DNA from: Verrucomicrobiia bacterium | GTDB lineage: Bacteria; Verrucomicrobiota; Verrucomicrobiia; Limisphaerales; DASXHY01 | Direction of reading: 5' to 3' | DNA: 64,000 nucleotides | Assembly: GCA_035629175.1 (NCBI GenBank) | Contig: DASPIL010000048.1 | Location: 20,827-84,826, forward strand | Shown here: in pieces, positions 43,843-53,400 of the stretch | Layout of the letters: every line of letters starts with the position of its first letter | Position numbering within the stretch: position 1 is the stretch's first letter | Translations under genes and position numbers: made by a program | The notes under the pieces: model-generated | Databases searched by the model: none | What the model saw: the letters and a program-made list of their open reading frames with translations, nothing else | What the model was told of the DNA's origin: nothing

Positions 43843-44738
43843 CGCGGATCCTTCACAACGCACGACTCGCTGCATCCAGCCTGATCCTGATCGCGGCAAC
43901 GTCGCCCGTCCTTGCGGCCCAGAACGCGCCTGCAACGCAGGGCCGCCGCACCGATTTTTCGGCTTTCCAGATCATCAACAACCGCAACATTTTTGACCCG
44001 AACCGCCGCGCTCGCGAACAGGTGCGCGCAACGCCGCGTCCTCCGCAGATTGTGGATACCTTTTCGCTCGTCGGGACGATGAGCTATTCCAACCAGTTGC
44101 TCGCGTTCTTCGACGGCTCGGGATCGGACTATCGAAAAGCGTTAAGAACCGGGGATCGCATTGCCACTTTCACTGTGACTGAGATCCAACAGGGCACAGT
44201 GAAACTGGAATCGGGCACCAACGACGTGTCGCTTCGCATCGGCATGCAAATGCGCCGCATGCAGGACGGCTCGTGGAATCCCGCGGAACCGAGCTATGGC
44301 ACCGTCAGCTCCTATTCGGGGAACCGCCTGCGGGACGTTGGGGACGGGCGGAGCTTTGGGTCGCTTCGAACCGGCGGACCCGCTTCATCAGGAGGGGGCT
44401 CTGCCGCGGAAAGCAGCCCCGCCCCTGACCTGAGCAACCTGGATCCGAACGATCCTGTGGCGCGGCTGATGTTGCGGCGATTGCAGGAGGAGGGTGGAGC
44501 ACCGGTACGCCAAGCCAGCGGCCTTCCGCAGGTGCCGGGAGGGATGATGCCGCCATCGGAGCTGAACCCGACTCAAGCCACACCTCAAGACGACACGCCC
44601 GCCCCTGGCCTGGCACCGGCTGGCGAAAGGATGTTGCCGAATCAGGAAACCAACGAGCCTGAGGAGGCATCTTCCCAAGGGGGCGTCGGAGAGCCGGCCC
44701 GGGCGGTTAACAGCCAGGATGGACAATTCAGGAACTGA
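43839..44738 (+). CDS. GspC/PilP-like periplasmic protein
   Basis: 299 residues with a signal peptide (AASSLILIAATSPVLAAQ). Near residue 45 is IINNRNIFDPNRR, the NxxIFxPxR block that begins the homology region of GspC and PilP, followed by a beta domain (FSLVGTMSYSNQLLAFFDGS, RTGDRIATFTVTEIQQGTVKLE). The C-terminal 130 residues are Gly/Pro/Ser-rich and likely disordered. Known role of GspC: connects the inner-membrane platform to the secretin N domains. Unlike GspC there is no clear membrane anchor retained after cleavage. Confidence 0.75.
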   Translation: MTRILHNARLAASSLILIAATSPVLAAQNAPATQGRRTDFSAFQIINNRNIFDPNRRAREQVRATPRPPQIVDTFSLVGTMSYSNQLLAFFDGSGSDYRKALRTGDRIATFTVTEIQQGTVKLESGTNDVSLRIGMQMRRMQDGSWNPAEPSYGTVSSYSGNRLRDVGDGRSFGSLRTGGPASSGGGSAAESSPAPDLSNLDPNDPVARLMLRRLQEEGGAPVRQASGLPQVPGGMMPPSELNPTQATPQDDTPAPGLAPAGERMLPNQETNEPEEASSQGGVGEPARAVNSQDGQFRN

Positions 44739-44742
44739 TATC

Positions 44743-46056
44743 ATGAAGACAAAAGCATTGGTTATTGGCGTGCGCATGATCGCGCTGGCCGCGATTGTTA
44801 GCACCACCACCGTCATGCATGTGGCTGCGCAGGAGGAACGCGCATCAACCCCGGCCCGAACCGCCGGCGGCGCAATTGAAAGTGCCACTCAAGTTGCGGA
44901 GGCGCCCAGCGCGCCCGCCGCAAACACCTCGGCAGCGGAAACAGAGCCGCCGCAGGGGATCGTGAGCACGAACGGCGGATTGAAACTGAACTTCCGCAAT
45001 GCGCCCATCGAACTCGTGCTGAACCACCTGAGCGAAGCTGCGGGATTCATCATCGAATACGACACCCGCGTGAGTGGAACCGTGAATGTCATCAGCGGCC
45101 AGCCAATGACCCGCGACGAAGCCGTCGACCTTTTGAATTCGGTCTTGAATCGCAATGGCTATGCAGCGGTGCGAAGCGGCAATCGCACGTTGAAGATCAT
45201 GGACAAGAGCACAGCGATGCTGAGCAACCCGGTCCGTGTTGGCAACACGCCCGAGTCCATTCCGAACAACGACGAAATGGTCACCCAGATCATTCCGATC
45301 CGCTACGTCGAGGCAGCCCAACTCGTCAGTGACATTTCGCCTTTCGTATCATCCAACGCGCGGATCATCGCGAACCAGGCCGGGAATTCCATCGTGATCA
45401 CTGACACGCAGGCGAACATTCGTCACCTAGTGGAAATCATTTCGGCAATTGATTCCAGCGCCGAGGATGTCACCGAGGTGAAGGTTTTCCGGTTGCGCCA
45501 CGCGGATCCCACTGAAATGGCAACACTGCTCTCGGGATTGTTTCCCGATCAGACGGGAACAGCGCAGGCACCGATTCGGTTTGGGAATCGCGGCGGACGT
45601 GGTGGTGGGGGTGGTGGGTTCGCAGGCTTTGCAGCCGCATTTGGCGGCGGAGGAGGAGGTCGCGGCAATCAGGCCGGTGGCGCCAATCCGCAGTCCGACC
45701 GCATCCGCAAGCGAAATCAAGTTCTTGCTGTTGCTGATGCCCGCACCTCGACAGTCGTCGTGACGGCTACCAAGGATCTGATGGAGCAGATCACCGAAAT
45801 GGTGGATCAGCTCGATCAACCAGGCAAAGCCCAGCGCATGCAGGTCTTCCGCATCAACAACGCCGATCCGAATGAGGTCCTCTCGGTGCTCCAGGACACG
45901 GTTGGAACTACAACGGCTCGCAACGCACGCAACAGCCAGAACAGTCCATTCCAGCAACGGATTCAGCAGAATCTCAACAACCAGAACAACCAGGGCTTCG
46001 GCACCGGCACCGGCCGGGGAGGCGGCGGCGGTAATCTTGGCGGGAGTCTGCGGTAA
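44743..46056 (+). CDS. Secretin N-domain protein (split GspD, first half)
   Basis: 437 residues from ATG 44743. Signal peptide IALAAIVSTTTVMHVAAQ. N0 domain (LKLNFRNAPIELVLNHLSEA, about 85-150) and N1-N3-like domains (TQIIPIRYVEAAQLVSDI; VKVFRLRHADPTEMATLLSG; MQVFRINNADPNEVLSVLQD) follow. There is no C-terminal secretin barrel: the protein ends in Gln/Asn and Gly-rich sequence (NQNNQGFGTGTGRGGGGGN). A second gene 31 bases on supplies the barrel. A Gly-rich tract (GGRGGGGGGFAGFAAAFGG) interrupts the N3-like domain. Confidence 0.82.
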   Translation: MKTKALVIGVRMIALAAIVSTTTVMHVAAQEERASTPARTAGGAIESATQVAEAPSAPAANTSAAETEPPQGIVSTNGGLKLNFRNAPIELVLNHLSEAAGFIIEYDTRVSGTVNVISGQPMTRDEAVDLLNSVLNRNGYAAVRSGNRTLKIMDKSTAMLSNPVRVGNTPESIPNNDEMVTQIIPIRYVEAAQLVSDISPFVSSNARIIANQAGNSIVITDTQANIRHLVEIISAIDSSAEDVTEVKVFRLRHADPTEMATLLSGLFPDQTGTAQAPIRFGNRGGRGGGGGGFAGFAAAFGGGGGGRGNQAGGANPQSDRIRKRNQVLAVADARTSTVVVTATKDLMEQITEMVDQLDQPGKAQRMQVFRINNADPNEVLSVLQDTVGTTTARNARNSQNSPFQQRIQQNLNNQNNQGFGTGTGRGGGGGNLGGSLR

Positions 46057-46087
46057 TTCTCACCGCCCACTCGGTAAACTTAACACT

Positions 46088-47275
46088 ATGAATCGACCCT
46101 CAACTCTGCGCTGCCTTGCCGGCTTCTTCGCTTGCTGCCTCGCCACGTTCACTGTTCACGCTCAAGGCCAGGGTGGCTTTGGCGGGTTTGGCGGCTTCGG
46201 TGGAGGCGGCCAGGGCGGCAACCAGGCCAATCGCGCCCGGGCCGCCGGCCAGTACACCCCAAACAACCAGGTCGGCGCCGCTCAGGTGTCGATCGATGAT
46301 TCCGGAAATCTCGTTGTCATCGGCGACGAAAGCACGATCGAACAAATCCGGCAGGTCCTCGCTGATCTCGACGTTCCGCGGCCGCAGGTTCTTATCAAGG
46401 TGGTATTCCTTGAGGTGCAACATACCGAAGGCCGTGACATCGGAATCGAAGGCGCGTATGGCAAGAACATCGGCAATGGAATGACGAACAATCTCGCGAC
46501 GGTCTTCGGCGCGAATGGGCTGAACAGCATTGTCACGAACGTTTTCCCGGTCGGCCCCGGCCAGGCGGTTCCAGCGCTTGGGTCGCAAACACCCGGCGCC
46601 GGCGTTTACCAGATCCTCGGCAGCGACTTCCAGGCAACGCTTCGCGCCATCGCACAGGCGGGCAAGGCACAGTTGCTTTCGCGGCCCTCAATTCTCGCCC
46701 GCGACCGCCAGCCTGCCACAATTCAAATCGGCCAGAATGTTCCATTGATCACGAGCGTCAACTTCACTGCACTCGGTGCCCAGCAGAATGGCGTCTCCTA
46801 TACCTCGATTGGAATCATCCTGCGGGTCACCCCATACATCACCTCGGACGGCATGGTCCAGATGATCATTTCCCCCGAAACATCCCAGCTCAACCCGAAC
46901 GTGTCGGTGCCCATTTCTGCGGGCGTCAACGCGCCCGCGATCGATATCCGCCGCGCCGACACAGTTGCGATCACGCCCAACGGGCAGACTGTCGTCATCG
47001 GCGGATTGATGGCCAGCGACAAGGCGTCGAATGAAAGCAAGGTGCCGTTTCTTGGCGATATTCCAATCCTCGGAAATCTCTTCAAACGCAAAACCACAGC
47101 TGGCACCAAGACGGAACTCCTGATCTTCCTGACCCCGCACATTGTGGAGGCTCCAGGCCAGCTTGCTGCCCTGAGCACCCGCGAACAGGGAAAACATCCG
47201 CTCATCAACAAGTCGATTTCCGAAGAGGAATTGGATCGTTTCCTGGAGCGCGTCCCCGTGAAGAAGACTCCATAG
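46088..47275 (+). CDS. Secretin barrel protein (split GspD, second half)
   Basis: 395 residues from ATG 46088, with its own signal peptide (LAGFFACCLATFTVHAQ), a Gly-rich stretch (GGFGGFGGFGGGGQGGN), one N-type domain (VSIDDSGNLVVIGDESTIEQ) and the complete secretin domain: VLIKVVFLEVQHTEGRDIGI, LLSRPSILARDRQPATIQIG, TVAITPNGQTVVIGGLM and VPFLGDIPILGNLFKRKTT, the VPxLGDIPxLGxLF signature. Known role: outer-membrane channel of type II secretion. It should assemble with the separate N-domain protein upstream. Confidence 0.88.
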   Translation: MNRPSTLRCLAGFFACCLATFTVHAQGQGGFGGFGGFGGGGQGGNQANRARAAGQYTPNNQVGAAQVSIDDSGNLVVIGDESTIEQIRQVLADLDVPRPQVLIKVVFLEVQHTEGRDIGIEGAYGKNIGNGMTNNLATVFGANGLNSIVTNVFPVGPGQAVPALGSQTPGAGVYQILGSDFQATLRAIAQAGKAQLLSRPSILARDRQPATIQIGQNVPLITSVNFTALGAQQNGVSYTSIGIILRVTPYITSDGMVQMIISPETSQLNPNVSVPISAGVNAPAIDIRRADTVAITPNGQTVVIGGLMASDKASNESKVPFLGDIPILGNLFKRKTTAGTKTELLIFLTPHIVEAPGQLAALSTREQGKHPLINKSISEEELDRFLERVPVKKTP

Positions 47276-47291
47276 GGACCCCTCTCCAGCC

Positions 47292-48830
47292 ATGCATCAT
47301 CCCCGCCGCAACCTGCTCGTTTACGCTCTGCTCTTTGCGTTCTGGACGATTGTCATCGTTTGGCAGATCACGGAGCACCGGCGAGTCAAGCAGGTCGCGC
47401 AAACCGGGCTCGAGAGCCGGGCACGGGAAGTGGCGGATACTCTCGGGGCATTCATCCGCGGCCTCCAATATCGCGCAGTGGTTCTGTCCGACCGGCTGGA
47501 ACCCGTGTTGAAGGAACTCGTCAATGACCGAACCAACCGCCTTACGCGTTCCACCGAAATCGTATGGATTGCGCTGCTCAACGCCGCGAACGAGCCGTTG
47601 GCTGCAGCGGGCAAGCCGACCATCGAATTAAATCGGGACACCGTCCTGCCGGTCAGCGGCCTTTGGAGTCAACGAGCGGTGACAATGGAATTCGCGGTGG
47701 CCGGGGTGCCGGTGACACACGAAGGAACCAACGCCGCACCCACCGTCGTGGTCCCTCCTTTTCGTGATCTCACAAACAACCCGCCTCCCGACGGTTTTCG
47801 CGGCGGCCGCGGACGTCGCGAAGGACGATCCGATTCGGATTCCGATGACCAGCGCAGTGGTGACAAGGAACGAACGGAAACACGTCGAGACCAGGAAGGA
47901 CCGCGTGAACGGCCGCCCCGCCGTCCGTTCTGGGCGCGCGGCCTGAACGAAGCGGAATACCAGGCAGCAATTCAGCGCCGCGAATTGCACGGCCTCATTA
48001 TCGCTATTTCCACTGATAGCTACCTGGAACTGATTCACTACGATCGAGTCATGCGGGCGATCATTGTGTTTTTCTCCGGCATCTCGGTATTGGGCGCGGC
48101 TTTGACCTGGCGGAATCTTTTCAAGTCTTCCGAACTGCAGGTGCGCCTGGTCAGGGCCAGCGAGATGAACACGCACCTCAAGGAGATGAATCTCGCCGCA
48201 GCAGGGCTGGCCCATGAAACGCGCAACCCGCTCAATATCATCCGCGGCATGGCGCAGATGATTTCAAAACAGCAGGACGTTTCCACCGACACGCGGGAAC
48301 GTTCCCGCGCGATCATCGACGAAACGGACAAGGTGACCGCGCAACTTAACGAGTTCATCAATTACTCCCGTCCTCGGGAAGTGCGCCGAACACCCGTTGC
48401 CCTGCAGTCGGTCCAACAGGAAGTCGCGCGCGCGCTGAACTACGATATCGAGGAAAAAAGCATCCGGCTCGAAGTGAAGGGGGAGCCGCTGACAATCGAA
48501 GCGGACGAGCAGATGCTGCGACAGGTGTTGTTTAATCTCGTCTTGAATGCAGTCCAGGCGCTGGGCAACGGCGGGCAGATCGAGATCAGCTCACAAAGAC
48601 AAGGAGGTTCGGAGGCGAGCCTCGAAGTGCGCGACAATGGACCCGGTGTTCCGCCAGAGCGCCGCAGCGAAATCTTCAAGCCATACTTCACAACGCATCA
48701 GAAGGGAACGGGCCTTGGCCTCGCCATTGTGCAGCAGATTGTCCTGGCGCACGGATGGGAGATTGAATGCCTCGCGAACGAGCCCCAAGGCGCCGTTTTC
48801 AGAATTCGCCACTTGAGGCTGGTGAGTTAG
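47292..48830 (+). CDS. NtrB-like sensor histidine kinase of the secretion operon
   Basis: 512 residues. First membrane helix near residues 9-28, second near 258-275 (AIIVFFSGISVLGAALTW). The extracytoplasmic domain between them contains a highly charged insert (RGGRGRREGRSDSDSDDQR and more Arg/Glu-rich text, about 170-215). Kinase part: H box GLAHETRNPLNIIRGMAQ, N box LVLNAVQALG, DNGPGVP and GTGLGLAIVQQI. It starts 16 bases after the secretin gene, so it is likely co-transcribed. No response regulator follows; the IS and a convergent gene come next. Confidence 0.88.
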   Translation: MHHPRRNLLVYALLFAFWTIVIVWQITEHRRVKQVAQTGLESRAREVADTLGAFIRGLQYRAVVLSDRLEPVLKELVNDRTNRLTRSTEIVWIALLNAANEPLAAAGKPTIELNRDTVLPVSGLWSQRAVTMEFAVAGVPVTHEGTNAAPTVVVPPFRDLTNNPPPDGFRGGRGRREGRSDSDSDDQRSGDKERTETRRDQEGPRERPPRRPFWARGLNEAEYQAAIQRRELHGLIIAISTDSYLELIHYDRVMRAIIVFFSGISVLGAALTWRNLFKSSELQVRLVRASEMNTHLKEMNLAAAGLAHETRNPLNIIRGMAQMISKQQDVSTDTRERSRAIIDETDKVTAQLNEFINYSRPREVRRTPVALQSVQQEVARALNYDIEEKSIRLEVKGEPLTIEADEQMLRQVLFNLVLNAVQALGNGGQIEISSQRQGGSEASLEVRDNGPGVPPERRSEIFKPYFTTHQKGTGLGLAIVQQIVLAHGWEIECLANEPQGAVFRIRHLRLVS

Positions 48831-48884
48831 TTCGCGCGCTTGGACGCGGAGCTGGGAAGTGCGCAAGCCAATTTTCGCAAGTGG

Positions 48885-48893
48885 CTTATCTTT
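48885..48893. repeat. Left copy of the 9-bp IS target duplication
   Basis: CTTATCTTT directly outside the left end of the insertion sequence; an identical copy lies at 50383-50391 outside the right end. Confidence 0.9.
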
Positions 48894-50382
48894 GGGCGCA
48901 TCTCAGTTTCTGGAAAGGTCAGGTGGGGCGGAATGAGGGAACAGGGATGCCCATCTGCGATTGCGCCAAAATGTTTCCAAGCACATCAGTGCTTCATCTC
49001 CCTCACGGGTCCAGAACTGCCCGGGACGTTTGAATCGACATTGGTATTGCCGGCACGTCGATTCTATCGCGCCGCTGCCCAGCGGTTCGCCCCGTTTGCC
49101 GCCCTCACGGTAACGCATCCGATCCAGATTGGATCCAAAGTAATTGATCTCCTTTTCCACTTTGTCCCGATCGCTGCCGCTCAGGTTCTGCAACTCCCTT
49201 TCCAAATTCGAGATAACTCTCTGGGCGCGGTCACGCTCCAGATCGCGTAACAGCGGCTTGATCCATGCCTGCGCCTTCTCTGGCTCATCCGCATACAACG
49301 TTTGCGCCACTGTCCAGAGGTGTTGCTTGGCATGAAATAGATCCAGCCGCTGCACGGCGCCTTCAAAGCGATCTTCCACCAGGTTCCAGATCCAAATGGC
49401 TCCATCGGCAATCACCACCACGCGCGCTGCCTGTCCAAGACCGTGCCGCATCGCTTCGGCCCACAGTTGCGTTTTCAATGCATCGATACCCATTCGCGTC
49501 ATCACCGTGCCACGGCTGCAAATGACCGCCCGCTCACCTTTGGTGATCCGGTCCTCCAGGCGAAAGCACGTCGCTGCATATACCCAATGCCATCTTTCCG
49601 GCTTCTGTCCGGCCCGGGTCCTTTGCTCCGTCTGGCCCCACTCATCCCGTTCCCGGATGTTCCAGGCGTCAATCTCTATGACGAGGGTAAAGGGTTTGCC
49701 GTCCTCGGTACCACGCACCTTCTGAGCCGTTCCAAGGGCGGTCTGCATCGCAGCATCGAGTTGATCGCGCAGGTCTTGGGCGCGTTTTCCCTGCCGGGCA
49801 GCCTCCCGGTGCAGTGTGGCTGGCGGCAATTCCACTCCGGTCAGCCGTTCCATGACGGCGCTTGCTTCGGCGATCGGCATCTTGCTGCCCACCAGCGCCG
49901 CCATTTCCTGCACGGAAGGAGAGGCGCTACCACCCTCGGCGATGCCGAGCAGATCGTCGGCGGGAAAACGCCACTCCTCACATTTGCGGCACCAGCCGCG
50001 GCTGCGCTGGATGGTAATGGGACCAAAGCGCGTTTGAATGGTGCGTTTGTGACCATGTGTGAGGCGGGTCAGTTTGGCTTTGCAGACCGGACAGAGAGGC
50101 GGTGCCGTGTCGACTTTCTTCTGCGCAACCTCTTCGGCGACGGTGCGCTCCAAATCACGCGTTCTGCGTGCGATTTCTTCCTCGATGTGGCCCAACGTGT
50201 GGCCCTGGTCATCGATGCTCCGGTCCAGGCCGGCGACAAGGCGTTTTTGCCAATCCAATAACGGCTGGCCAAACGCCTTCAAACTGCTGTCGGGAGGAAC
50301 CGATTTCACACAGCAGTTGCTCATGTCCATCGCCTATATCACAAACCTTCCCAATCAGCTCCTCAAAAAATGAGATGCGCCC
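48894..50382 (-). mobile_element. Complete ISKra4-family insertion sequence
   Basis: A 1489-bp element with one transposase gene. Terminal inverted repeats: the left end reads GGGCGCATCTCAGTTTCTG and the right end, reversed, GGGCGCATCTCATTTTTTG, matching at 17 of 19 positions. A perfect 9-bp direct repeat CTTATCTTT flanks it (48885-48893 and 50383-50391). The transposase frame is intact and its stop codon lies inside the left repeat. It has landed between the 3' ends of two convergent genes, so no gene is disrupted. The intact ends and duplication suggest a recent insertion. Confidence 0.92.
48903..50330 (-). CDS. ISKra4-family transposase
   Basis: 475 residues. N-terminal zinc-finger text (CPVCKAKLTRLTHGHKR, then RGWCRKCEEW) and RFGPITIQRSRG. 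The DDE catalytic Asp residues are probably those in VIEIDAWNIRERD and VVIADGAIWIWNLVEDRF, and the Glu in GSGAIESTCRQYQ. LDLFHAKQHLWTVAQTLY follows the second Asp. This order is that of ISKra4-type transposases. Intact frame from ATG 50328-50330 to a stop within the left terminal repeat. Confidence 0.9.
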   Translation of the reverse strand: MDMSNCCVKSVPPDSSLKAFGQPLLDWQKRLVAGLDRSIDDQGHTLGHIEEEIARRTRDLERTVAEEVAQKKVDTAPPLCPVCKAKLTRLTHGHKRTIQTRFGPITIQRSRGWCRKCEEWRFPADDLLGIAEGGSASPSVQEMAALVGSKMPIAEASAVMERLTGVELPPATLHREAARQGKRAQDLRDQLDAAMQTALGTAQKVRGTEDGKPFTLVIEIDAWNIRERDEWGQTEQRTRAGQKPERWHWVYAATCFRLEDRITKGERAVICSRGTVMTRMGIDALKTQLWAEAMRHGLGQAARVVVIADGAIWIWNLVEDRFEGAVQRLDLFHAKQHLWTVAQTLYADEPEKAQAWIKPLLRDLERDRAQRVISNLERELQNLSGSDRDKVEKEINYFGSNLDRMRYREGGKRGEPLGSGAIESTCRQYQCRFKRPGQFWTREGDEALMCLETFWRNRRWASLFPHSAPPDLSRN

Positions 50383-50391
50383 CTTATCTTT
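50383..50391. repeat. Right copy of the 9-bp IS target duplication
   Basis: CTTATCTTT directly outside the right end of the insertion sequence, identical to the copy at 48885-48893. Confidence 0.9.
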
Positions 50392-50432
50392 CACACAGAA
50401 ACAGGCTGAAGCCCGCGCTTCTGTTCAATGCC

Positions 50433-53400
50433 TCACCACTTCAGCCTGTAGTACTCCGCGGCATTCGTGCGTACATTTCTCCGCACTTCAAACACTCCGT
50501 TCGTGATGGCGTAAGGGCCCGGCAACGGACGCCACACCGCGTTCGGGGCGAGGTTCGTTGCAACCTCAACGGCGAAGCCTGCGTAGGCGAGCGGCCAGTT
50601 CAGCACGCTCTGGCTGCCCGCAGATTGCAATGAAAGCTGGGGTTGTGCTGGCGTCAGAATCATCACGCCGGAATAACGCAGCCGAAAATACCTGGTGTGA
50701 GCCAGGGAGGAACGCGGTTCGCGATATTCGTAATAACCGCCATTCAAAAAGTAGGGGCCGGTTAACGCGGTCCAGCTCGCGTTGTGCAGGTTGGTGGTAT
50801 ACTCCAGCGTGAATCCTTCGAAATCGGTGCTCCAATAAACTACTGCCGCGTTCGGCTCCAGCCGGATGAATAACCCTGAATTCGCAACGGGCTGCGGAAC
50901 CTGCGCGACCACGATGGAACCCGCAAAGTCGATTGGATCCCCTGGCGACGTTGGCAACAGGCGCGGCAGGCAGTGACACGCTTCGCCATTCGCTGCCAAC
51001 GGAATGACCCACAAGCCATTAGTGCCGCCGATCCGTCCCGAACCAACGAGGCAGGTTGCGTCGGGTTTCCAAATTGCCCCTCTTGGGAATCCATCCCCCG
51101 GCGCCGATAGCGCTGTGATTTGCCGCAGATTGCTGCCGTCGCCATTGACGATCCAAAGGTTCGTCCCACGATTTTCGATCGTGCTGAATTCACCATCTGC
51201 GATCAGGAGACTCCCGCCATCCGGCGACCATGCAGGCCAGCGCCAACCGCGAACCGGCAGCGGCAACAGAGTGGGCGCGCTCCAATTGGGCGGTGTCGTG
51301 TGAATCCCCGGCGGACCGTTTGGCCCCAGCACGTGATAGGCGAGGCGATCGTTGGCGGGATTGGCTACAGGCGCGTCAGCAAAACAGTCGGTGGGAAACG
51401 GCACGGAACTCACGTTCCCGCCCAGCGACCGTGTCCAAATGCTGCAGCCATAATCAAACACAACGTCTGATTGCGAACGGCGCCAGTCAAACCCAACGAT
51501 CGATGCATTCGCGTTTGTGAAGAACGGCGTTTCTATTCCAGTCTGAAGATCACGAAGCCAGAGATCACCGCGCAGGAAAACCATTCTGCGGCCGTCATCA
51601 CTGACGCGCGGCTTGTGACCCCGCGTAACAAAGGTTTCTCCGCTTCCATCCAAATTAATCGCCCAGATGGATCCATGCAGAACGTTTGTGTCGACATGCC
51701 CATACTGCAGGTGATCGACCTCCCAATCGCCACTTCCAGGCATCGAGATCGTGATGCTTGAAATGCCGCCGGAATTTACGATCCCGAAAAACCGGTCTTC
51801 GCCCTGGCTTGCACCCGTTTGAAAATCTCCCAATCCAAAACCCGAATGTGTTCCCAACGAGGCGCCGTTCGCATCCAATGCCGTGAAAGTCACATTCCCG
51901 TTTCCAAATACTCCTGAACCCTGTCCTACGTCTGTCCAGACAATGCCCGCGTGCGTCGGCAGCCGTCCGCCTAGCGCCTGCCGATTAAACGTAATCGTGA
52001 GCGTCGTCTGGCCGGCTGAGTAGTAGGACCGTCCGCCCGGGTCCGAAGAATCGGCACCCACACCTGAGACGATCCATCCGCCACTTGCCGAGGCGCCGGG
52101 CACATTGAACGCAGAGTCCTCAAAGTTCTCGAGGTGCAGGTAGGTGAAGCCCGGTCCGCTGAACGGCCCTTGATTAAACGACAGGTACGGCGATGGACCC
52201 TGAAAACCCGAGAGTTGAGCCAGCGATGAACGACGGCTGTAAAACACCGTGCCGCTTGCCGAGATTTGCAGGAAATTCGTACTCAGCACGGGCGGCGTGT
52301 TGGTCCCTGATTCGCCATCAAGATCAATCAACGGCTCGGCTGGAGGATTGGTGCTTCCCAGGTCGTAACTTGCGAGCTGAATTGTGCTCCGCTCCCCTGA
52401 CAGGTTCTGGCCGTAATACTCAATCGCAGCATCGTTGGTGAGAGCAAACGGCGCGGTGTAATTCTGCCAGCCGTTCAAATTGATCCGATAAAAGACCTCA
52501 TCCGCCGCGTTATGCTTTCCAAACGAGATTTGAACCGGCGGACCATAGCTGCCAGGCGGCGGAGAAATCGTGATTACGGACGGCACGACGGTTCGCGGTG
52601 GCGCGTACCCGAAAAACGAAATGTCGGGTCGATACTGATTGGCCAGGACGTACCCGGTGCCCGCCGGTGGGGCGCCAAAGTTGTTGGTGGCCGGATTTCC
52701 AAGCCCTGTTGCAGTGCCGGTGTCGGCCTCGACACGCACCGACAGCGAACCCGGGAAGCCAATAACTCCACTGCTCCAAACCGGGGCGGCGAGTGATCCA
52801 ATCATGTTCGCGGCACTCGATAGAAACGGTTCAGCCTGAAACAGCCAAACGTTCCCGCGCGTTGAGCTTGTCGTGATGGATGGCAACGGCGTCGTCGCTT
52901 GTGCCACATAGTTCGTTCCCACGCGCGAAAACACCTGGGCCGAAACCGAGCTCACAGAATTGGAATTGCGGGAGAGGACTGCAAATCGGCCCGTGCCAAG
53001 CCCGACCACTGCATTCACATTCGTCGCGGTGCCGCTGCCAAACTGGTAGACCGTTTCCAGCAGGCCGCCTGCGCTCGGGCGCATGCCCGCGACCCCGTTC
53101 CCGAATTTCACCACCGCCATGCTGTTCGTGGCTTCCTCCACGATGAAAATCTGCTGAACGGCGGATGGAAACGCGCTGGCGGTGCCTGGCCCAAATTGGA
53201 AACCGCCAGGCGACGCAACAATTGAATGAACCATCACGTTGGACTGGCCCGGAACGAAAAACAGCACGCGCGGGTGGGGTTCGTTGTGGAAGGTGCCATA
53301 CACGAATTCGCTTCCCGCCGGGAGATTGGATCGCACCAGCACGGGAGCAGCCGTATTCGTAAAGGCGTAAGCGACGAACGTGTCATTGCTGCCCCGGCGC

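Noticed and set aside
49443..50261. A 272-codon rightward frame inside the insertion sequence
   Set aside because: It is antisense to the intact transposase and has no recognisable motif.
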